The translations under genes were made by a program, and so were the position numbers. Positions 6,188 to 8,971 of a stretch of 8,971 bases of DNA are shown here, piece after piece; positions within the stretch are counted from its first letter, which is position 1; each line of letters begins with the position of its first letter. The notes beneath the pieces are model-generated. The model was not told where the DNA came from, searched no databases, and saw only the letters and a list, made by a program, of their open reading frames with translations. The stretch spans positions 1-8,971 of the forward strand of contig JAAZDA010000241.1 in NCBI GenBank assembly GCA_012512995.1, read 5' to 3'. Source of the stretch: Clostridiales bacterium. Lineage in GTDB: Bacteria > Bacillota > Clostridia > Lachnospirales > Lachnospiraceae.

Positions 6188-6206
6188 CGAGGTTCGAAGA
6201 ACCTCG
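6188..6206 (-). promoter_or_regulatory. rpsQ-rplN spacer hairpin 3 (nearest rplN)
   Basis: On the transcribed strand CGAGGTTC (6199-6206) pairs perfectly with GAACCTCG (6188-6195) around a TTC loop, or 7 bp around a 5-nt loop. It is followed by GGGCTTTTAAC, so a short four-U run comes 4 nt after the stem. That makes it a weak intrinsic-terminator candidate at the S10/spc boundary, or a regulatory or processing stem. It is separated from hairpin 2 by a single base. Confidence 0.55.
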
Positions 6207-6207
6207 C

Positions 6208-6228
6208 ATGTCACCTATAAGGTGACAT
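6208..6228 (-). promoter_or_regulatory. rpsQ-rplN spacer hairpin 2
   Basis: On the transcribed strand ATGTCACCT (6220-6228) pairs perfectly with AGGTGACAT (6208-6216) around a TAT loop, 9 bp. Its core TCACC-TTATA-GGTGA resembles the core of hairpin 1, TCACC-CTGTG-GGTGA. Its outer two pairs share bases 6227-6228 with hairpin 1, so both at full length cannot form at once, though 7-bp and 9-bp versions can coexist. Confidence 0.6.
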
Positions 6229-6247
6229 TTCACCCACAGGGTGAAAT
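6227..6247 (-). promoter_or_regulatory. rpsQ-rplN spacer hairpin 1 (just after rpsQ stop)
   Basis: On the transcribed strand ATTTCACCC (6239-6247) pairs perfectly with GGGTGAAAT (6227-6235) around a TGT loop, 9 bp. It begins 2 nt after the rpsQ stop codon. There is no U-run directly after it. It is the first of three adjacent hairpins filling 6188-6247. Confidence 0.6.
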
Positions 6248-6249
6248 TG

Positions 6250-6507
6250 TTATTTAGCTTTTTCTACAACAGAAACAAGTCTCCATCTCTTAGTCTTAGA
6301 AAGCGGTCTGGTCTCCATGACCTTGACTGTATCTCCCTCGCCGGCTTCATTATTCTCATCATGAGCCGTAAGTTTGTATGTCTTCTTTACGATTTTTCCG
6401 ATAACGGGATGCTTAACGTTGTCTTCGATAGCGACGACAATTGTCTTATCCATCTTGTTGCTGACAACTTTACCGACACGGACTTTTCTTAAGTTTCTTT
6501 CTTCCAT
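6250..6507 (-). CDS. rpsQ: 30S ribosomal protein S17
   Basis: S17 is a primary 16S rRNA-binding protein with an OB fold, important early in 30S assembly. From the ATG at 6505-6507 the product is 85 residues, the usual size. Seen: MEERNLRKVRVGKVVSNKMD (1-20), DKTIVVAIED (20-29), then HPVIGKIVKKTYKLTAHDE in the centre and GDTVKVMETRPLSKTKRWRLV (58-78), all family hallmarks. An in-frame ATG 24 nt upstream would add MLFMKGKI, but it lies inside the repeated leader and AAAGGA sits 6 nt before the chosen ATG, so the shorter form is preferred. The gene is 38 nt after rpmC. It is the last gene of the classical S10 operon and is followed by the hairpin-rich spacer. Confidence 0.97.
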   Translation of the reverse strand: MEERNLRKVRVGKVVSNKMDKTIVVAIEDNVKHPVIGKIVKKTYKLTAHDENNEAGEGDTVKVMETRPLSKTKRWRLVSVVEKAK

Positions 6508-6511
6508 GATT

Positions 6512-6533
6512 TTTCCTTTCATGAATAGCATCT
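6512..6533 (-). repeat. Leader repeat, copy 1 (before rpsQ)
   Basis: On the transcribed strand this reads AGATGCTATTCATGAAAGGA followed by AA. It includes the rpsQ Shine-Dalgarno AAAGGA. The partner copy lies at 6150-6170 before rplN, with one substitution and one indel over 22 positions. Its first ATG is in frame with rpsQ, but the equivalent ATG before rplN is out of frame, which argues that this segment is leader, not coding. Confidence 0.6.
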
Positions 6534-6545
6534 CTGATCATCAGA

Positions 6546-6749
6546 TCAGTCAGCAGCCTTCCTGGTAAGTATTGTCTGGATACGAGCTATATTCTTTCTT
6601 ACTACAGTTATCCTTGCAGGATTATCAAGCTGATTTGTTGCGTTCTGGAATCTCAGGTTGAAAAGTTCCTTCTTTGCAGAAGTAAGTTCTTCGTTTAATT
6701 CCTGAACCGTCTTATTCTCGAGTTCTTTTACGTATGTTGTACTTTTCAT
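6546..6749 (-). CDS. rpmC: 50S ribosomal protein L29
   Basis: L29 is a small two-helix protein near the tunnel exit on the 50S surface, next to L23; in E. coli L23 and L29 lie at the docking site for SRP and trigger factor. The 67-residue product is typical in length (60-70). Seen: KELENKTVQELNEELTSAKK (8-27), ELFNLRFQNATNQLDNPARI (28-47), and the C-terminal helix VRKNIARIQTILTRK, all matching the family. The ATG overlaps the rplP stop as ATGA, and no strong Shine-Dalgarno precedes it (only AGAAG), so translation probably depends on coupling from rplP. The next gene, rpsQ, starts 38 nt on. Confidence 0.97.
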   Translation of the reverse strand: MKSTTYVKELENKTVQELNEELTSAKKELFNLRFQNATNQLDNPARITVVRKNIARIQTILTRKAAD

Positions 6750-7177
6750 TCTTCTGCACCGCCTTCCGCCTGTGCCTTAGCAACTATCTTGCACCTGCAT
6801 GGAAGCTTATTGGCTGCAAGACGTAGCGCTTCTTTAGCGTCCTCTTCCGATACACCGGCGATCTCGAACATTACTCTGCCCGGTTTGACCACCGCTACCC
6901 AGAATTCTACAGCACCTTTTCCTGAACCCATTCGAACTTCAGCGGGTTTCTTTGTATAAGGCTTGTCCGGGAATATCTTGATCCAGACCTTTCCGCCTCT
7001 CTTGACGAAACGTGTCATCGCGACACGGGCCGCTTCAATCTGATTGGAGCGGATCCAGACGGGTTCCTCGCACACAAGACCATAATCGCCATATGTGACC
7101 GTGGTGCCGCGGGTGAGCTTTCCGGACATGTTGCCACGGAACTGCTTACGATGCTTTACTCTCTTCGGCATTAACAT
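6746..7177 (-). CDS. rplP: 50S ribosomal protein L16
   Basis: L16 contacts the A-site tRNA elbow region and is needed late in 50S assembly. The 143-residue product has the family length. Seen: MLMPKRVKHRKQFRG (1-15), TYGDYGLVCEEPVWIRSNQI (28-47), EAARVAMTRFVKRGGKVWIK (48-67), MGSGKG (83-88), VVKPGRVMFEIAGV (96-109) and LAANKLPCRCK (120-130), followed by a short Glu/Gly-rich end. The first ATG (7175-7177) shares one base with the rpsC stop (TAATG) and has AAGGGAG 9 nt upstream within the rpsC coding end. The MLMPKR start is the usual one in Clostridia, so it is preferred to Met3. The 3' end overlaps rpmC by 4 nt. Confidence 0.98.
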   Translation of the reverse strand: MLMPKRVKHRKQFRGNMSGKLTRGTTVTYGDYGLVCEEPVWIRSNQIEAARVAMTRFVKRGGKVWIKIFPDKPYTKKPAEVRMGSGKGAVEFWVAVVKPGRVMFEIAGVSEEDAKEALRLAANKLPCRCKIVAKAQAEGGAEE

Positions 7178-7860
7178 TATTTATCGCTCCCTTCCTTATC
7201 AGCAAAAACCTGTGCTGCTTTGTCTGAGGGCTTTGTCGGAAGTATTTCACCTTTATAGATCCATACCTTTACGCCAACTTTTCCATAAGTAGTGTTCGCT
7301 TCCGCAAATCCGTAATCAATATCCGCACGAAGCGTCTGAAGCGGAATAGTTCCATCAGAATATGTTTCTGTACGTGCGATATCTGCTCCACCAAGACGGC
7401 CACCGCAGCTCGTCTTGATTCCAAGAACGCCTGACTTCATTGTTCTGTTCATGCATGACTTCATAGCTCTGCGGAACGAAACACGCCGCTCGAGCTGCTG
7501 TGCAATGTTCTCAGCAACGAGCTGGGCATCTCTGTCAGGTCTCTTGATCTCTTTGATGTCGAGGAGGACTTTCTTGCCTGTCATCTTCTCGATTTCTTTT
7601 CTGGTCGTTTCTATCTCAGTCCCGCCCTTACCGATTATTACTCCGGGCTTAGCAGCATATACAGCTACTCTTACTCTGTCAGATGTTCTTTCGACCTCGA
7701 TCTTTGAAACACCGGCAGCGAGTAGTTTCTTCTTCAGAAACTTTCTGATGTTGTAATCTTCTACCAGAAGGTCAGAGAAATTATCTTCAGCGTACCATTT
7801 GGAATCCCAATCCTTGATAACGCCGACTCTCAGACCATGAGGATTAACTTTCTGTCCCAT
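7177..7860 (-). CDS. rpsC: 30S ribosomal protein S3
   Basis: S3 lines the mRNA entry tunnel of the 30S head with S4 and S5 and takes part in mRNA unwinding. The product is 227 residues, slightly above the common 210-225. Seen: MGQKVNPHGLRVG (1-13), the type II KH domain with VIIGKGGTEIE (74-84), GIKTSCGGRLGGADIAR (147-163), the segment TETYSDGTIPLQTLRADIDYG (164-184), and KVWIYKGEILP (198-208). The tail is short and charged. An in-frame ATG 15 nt upstream would add MKGAF, but that stretch is the Shine-Dalgarno itself; the ATG at 7858-7860 has AAAGGAG 5 nt before it. The rpsC stop shares one base with the rplP start, indicating coupling. Confidence 0.98.
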   Translation of the reverse strand: MGQKVNPHGLRVGVIKDWDSKWYAEDNFSDLLVEDYNIRKFLKKKLLAAGVSKIEVERTSDRVRVAVYAAKPGVIIGKGGTEIETTRKEIEKMTGKKVLLDIKEIKRPDRDAQLVAENIAQQLERRVSFRRAMKSCMNRTMKSGVLGIKTSCGGRLGGADIARTETYSDGTIPLQTLRADIDYGFAEANTTYGKVGVKVWIYKGEILPTKPSDKAAQVFADKEGSDK

Positions 7861-7885
7861 AAAGGCTCCTTTCAATGATCAGTTA

Positions 7886-8491
7886 TTACTTATTATCTGC
7901 AGTCTCAGCATCTTTTGCAGCTTTTTTTGCCGCAGGCTTAGCTGTCTTTGTCTTTGCAGCTGTTGCTTTCTTAGGAGCTGCAGCCTTCTTTGCCGGTGCT
8001 GCTTTCTTTGCTGCTGTCTTCTTGCCTGTTTTTGCCTTGGCAGTCACAGTCTCTTCAGTTTTCTTTTCTGTATCATCTCCGGCAGCATTTGTTTTGCCTG
8101 CAGCGCCCTTTTCATCAAGAATGATCGTAAGATGGCATTCTCTCTTTAAGATGCGATAAGCTCTGCCCTGCGCACGAGGCTGAATTCTCTTCATGATCGG
8201 GCCGTTGTCTGCATAACACTCAGCAACAAAAAGATTAGCCGCGTTCATTCCGTTATTATTCTCTGCATTGGCAACAGCTGATTTCAGCAGTTTGTATATA
8301 ACATCTGAAGCATATCTTGGGCTGTACTCAAGTAAAGCTTCCGCCGCCTCGACATCCTTGCCTCTGATAGCATCCATTACGAAACAAGCCTTCTGTACCG
8401 GGATCCTTGCATATACAAGCTTTGCAAACGGTCTTCCGTCCTTCTGCCCGTTTCTCTCTCTTTTGATTTGAGATCTATGTCCGTTAGCCAT
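7886..8491 (-). CDS. rplV: 50S ribosomal protein L22 with long Lys/Ala-rich C-terminal extension
   Basis: L22 lines the peptide exit tunnel; its beta-hairpin forms the constriction with L4 and is a site of macrolide-resistance changes. Residues 1-128 are a normal core: HRSQIKRERNGQKDGRP, ARIPVQKACFVMDAIRGKDV (28-47), SPRYASDVIYKLLKSAVANA (57-76), the AENNNGMNAANL segment, and the hairpin MKRIQPRAQGRAYRILKREC (100-119). Residues 129-201 are extra: a low-complexity tail with 20 Lys and 24 Ala of 73 and repeated AAKKA/APKKA units. L22 is usually about 110-130 residues. The frame is continuous to a stop 25 nt before the rpsC start, with no sign of frameshift or fusion to another gene. The ATG at 8489-8491 has AAAGGAG 9 nt upstream. 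The tail is histone-H1-like in composition; its role is unknown. Confidence 0.97.
   Translation of the reverse strand: MANGHRSQIKRERNGQKDGRPFAKLVYARIPVQKACFVMDAIRGKDVEAAEALLEYSPRYASDVIYKLLKSAVANAENNNGMNAANLFVAECYADNGPIMKRIQPRAQGRAYRILKRECHLTIILDEKGAAGKTNAAGDDTEKKTEETVTAKAKTGKKTAAKKAAPAKKAAAPKKATAAKTKTAKPAAKKAAKDAETADNK
7889..8107 (-). repeat. Low-complexity region encoding the L22 Lys/Ala-rich tail
   Basis: These 73 codons encode residues 129-201 of L22. An acidic/Thr stretch (about 139-150, DDTEKKTEETVT) is followed by KK pairs at residues 157-158, 162-163, 168-169, 174-175 and 189-190, about 5-6 residues apart in the central part, separated by Ala, Thr and Pro, and a short acidic end (DAETADNK). 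At DNA level it is an imperfect mixture of GCN and AAR codons, not an exact tandem repeat, so it looks old rather than freshly expanded. Confidence 0.7.
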
Positions 8492-8535
8492 AGATACATA
8501 CTCCTTTCAGTCTGATTGAAGTCCTTTCGTGTTAA

Positions 8536-8817
8536 TTAATTGGACTTCTCATCCTTGTTATTGCCGTTGTGTCCACGGAATGTTCTTGTCTGAACGAACT
8601 CACCGAGCTTATGTCCGACCATGTCTTCGGTAACGTACACCGGAACATGTTTTCTTCCGTCGTGCACTGCAATTGTATGACCTACGAAAGACGGAAATAT
8701 TGTGGAACGGCGTGACCAGGTCTTAATGACCTGTTTGTTATCAGATGCATTCATAGCATCGATTTTCTTCAACAGACTTTCATCTGCAAAGGGTCCTTTT
8801 TTAATTGATCTTGCCAT
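8536..8817 (-). CDS. rpsS: 30S ribosomal protein S19
   Basis: S19 sits at the top of the 30S head with S13, contacting 16S rRNA and the subunit bridge to L5. The 93-residue product is the usual size. Seen: MARSIKKGPFAD (1-12), IKTWSRRSTIFPSFVGHTIA (31-50), VHDGRKHVPVYVTEDMVGHK (51-70), LGEFVQTRTFRGH (71-83), all conserved, then a short polar end GNNKDEKSN. The ATG at 8815-8817 follows AAGGAGAGGAAACC. It lies 15 nt after rplB and 44 nt before rplV. That 44-nt spacer contains two GAAAGGA motifs, only the second well placed for rplV. Confidence 0.98.
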   Translation of the reverse strand: MARSIKKGPFADESLLKKIDAMNASDNKQVIKTWSRRSTIFPSFVGHTIAVHDGRKHVPVYVTEDMVGHKLGEFVQTRTFRGHNGNNKDEKSN

Positions 8818-8832
8818 GGTTTCCTCTCCTTA

Positions 8833-8971
8833 TTATTTTGCGGACTTAGCGTTTCTTCTTCTGACAATCAGCTTATCGGAAGCTTTCTTCCTGCGTGTCT
8901 TATAACCCAAAGCAGGTTTGCCCCAAGGAGTGCATGGACCTGGACGACCTATAGGTGCCTTACCTTCACCA
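8833..8971 (-). CDS. rplB: 50S ribosomal protein L2 (partial: C-terminal 45 residues)
   Basis: L2 is a primary 23S rRNA-binding protein near the peptidyl-transferase centre and is essential for subunit association. Only its end lies here: 45 codons plus stop TAA (8833-8835), with one base of a further codon at 8971. The visible part, GEGKAPIGRPGPCTPWGKPA then LGYKTRRKKASDKLIVRRRN, is the C-terminal signature of L2. The wording GRPGPCTPWGKPALG, with Cys where many bacteria have Met, is as I remember it in Lachnospiraceae-type Clostridia. The gene begins to the right of the window; rpsS follows after 15 nt. Confidence 0.96.
   Translation of the reverse strand, partial: GEGKAPIGRPGPCTPWGKPALGYKTRRKKASDKLIVRRRNAKSAK

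Noticed and set aside
6181..6206. Hairpin 3 before rplN as a true intrinsic terminator.
   Set aside because: Only four U residues, starting four bases after the stem. Listed as a structured element, not as a confident terminator.
6144..6233. N-terminal extension of L14 to an ATG at 6233.
   Set aside because: The added 30 residues are encoded by the hairpin spacer and leader, and L14 has its standard start at 6143 with a Shine-Dalgarno.
7875..8159. Plus-strand open frame encoding an Ala/Phe/Val-rich, membrane-like peptide.
   Set aside because: It is the antisense of the Lys/Ala codons of the L22 tail; hydrophobicity is a by-product of composition, and no Shine-Dalgarno is evident.
1..8971. 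A hidden defence, mobile or accessory system.
   Set aside because: All coding space is occupied by canonical ribosomal-protein genes, secY and adk in standard order, with only short spacers between them.

Overview
The window is core chromosome. It is one long run of ribosomal-protein genes, all on the minus strand, so it is read from right to left. It covers the end of the S10 operon and the whole spc operon, then runs into secY and adk. In transcription order the genes are: rplB (3' end only), rpsS, rplV, rpsC, rplP, rpmC, rpsQ, rplN, rplX, rplE, rpsN (zinc type), rpsH, rplF, rplR, rpsE, rpmD, rplO, secY, adk (5' 180 codons only). This is the canonical bacterial order with no insertion, loss or rearrangement. 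I see no tRNA, rRNA, mobile element, CRISPR array or accessory gene, and no gene-free stretch longer than about 110 bases.

The organism is most likely a low-to-mid GC Gram-positive of class Clostridia, probably close to Lachnospiraceae. Reasons: S10 and spc genes form one unbroken block; S14 is the short four-cysteine form; adenylate kinase has a Cys4 LID; Shine-Dalgarno sequences of the AAGGAGG type precede almost every gene; and the wording of S3, L22 and L2 (e.g. GRPGPCTPWGKPALGYKT in L2) resembles that group as I remember it. This is family resemblance from memory, not a database search.

Layout: 8833-8971 is the L2 tail. 6250-8817 holds S19, L22, S3, L16, L29 and S17. 6144-6249 is a structured spacer at the classical S10/spc boundary. 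1978-6143 holds L14, L24, L5, S14, S8, L6, L18, S5, L30 and L15. 641-1960 is SecY, the pore of the Sec translocon. 1-541 is adenylate kinase, cut by the window edge. The products are subunits of both ribosomal halves, the channel that receives nascent membrane proteins, and an enzyme balancing adenine nucleotides. Most spacers are 15-44 nt, and rpsC/rplP/rpmC overlap, which suggests one polycistronic transcript with translational coupling.

I do not see an undescribed multi-gene system. What deserves a second look is small and mostly RNA-level: (i) three back-to-back perfect hairpins between rpsQ and rplN, two of them apparent duplicates differing by a compensated base pair; (ii) a near-identical 21-22 nt leader in front of both rpsQ and rplN; (iii) rplE starting at TTG in the loop of a hairpin that also pairs part of its Shine-Dalgarno; (iv) a 14-bp hairpin between secY and adk; (v) hairpins in the rpmD-rplO spacer and across the rplE stop codon; (vi) an unusual Lys/Ala-rich tail of about 73 residues on L22.
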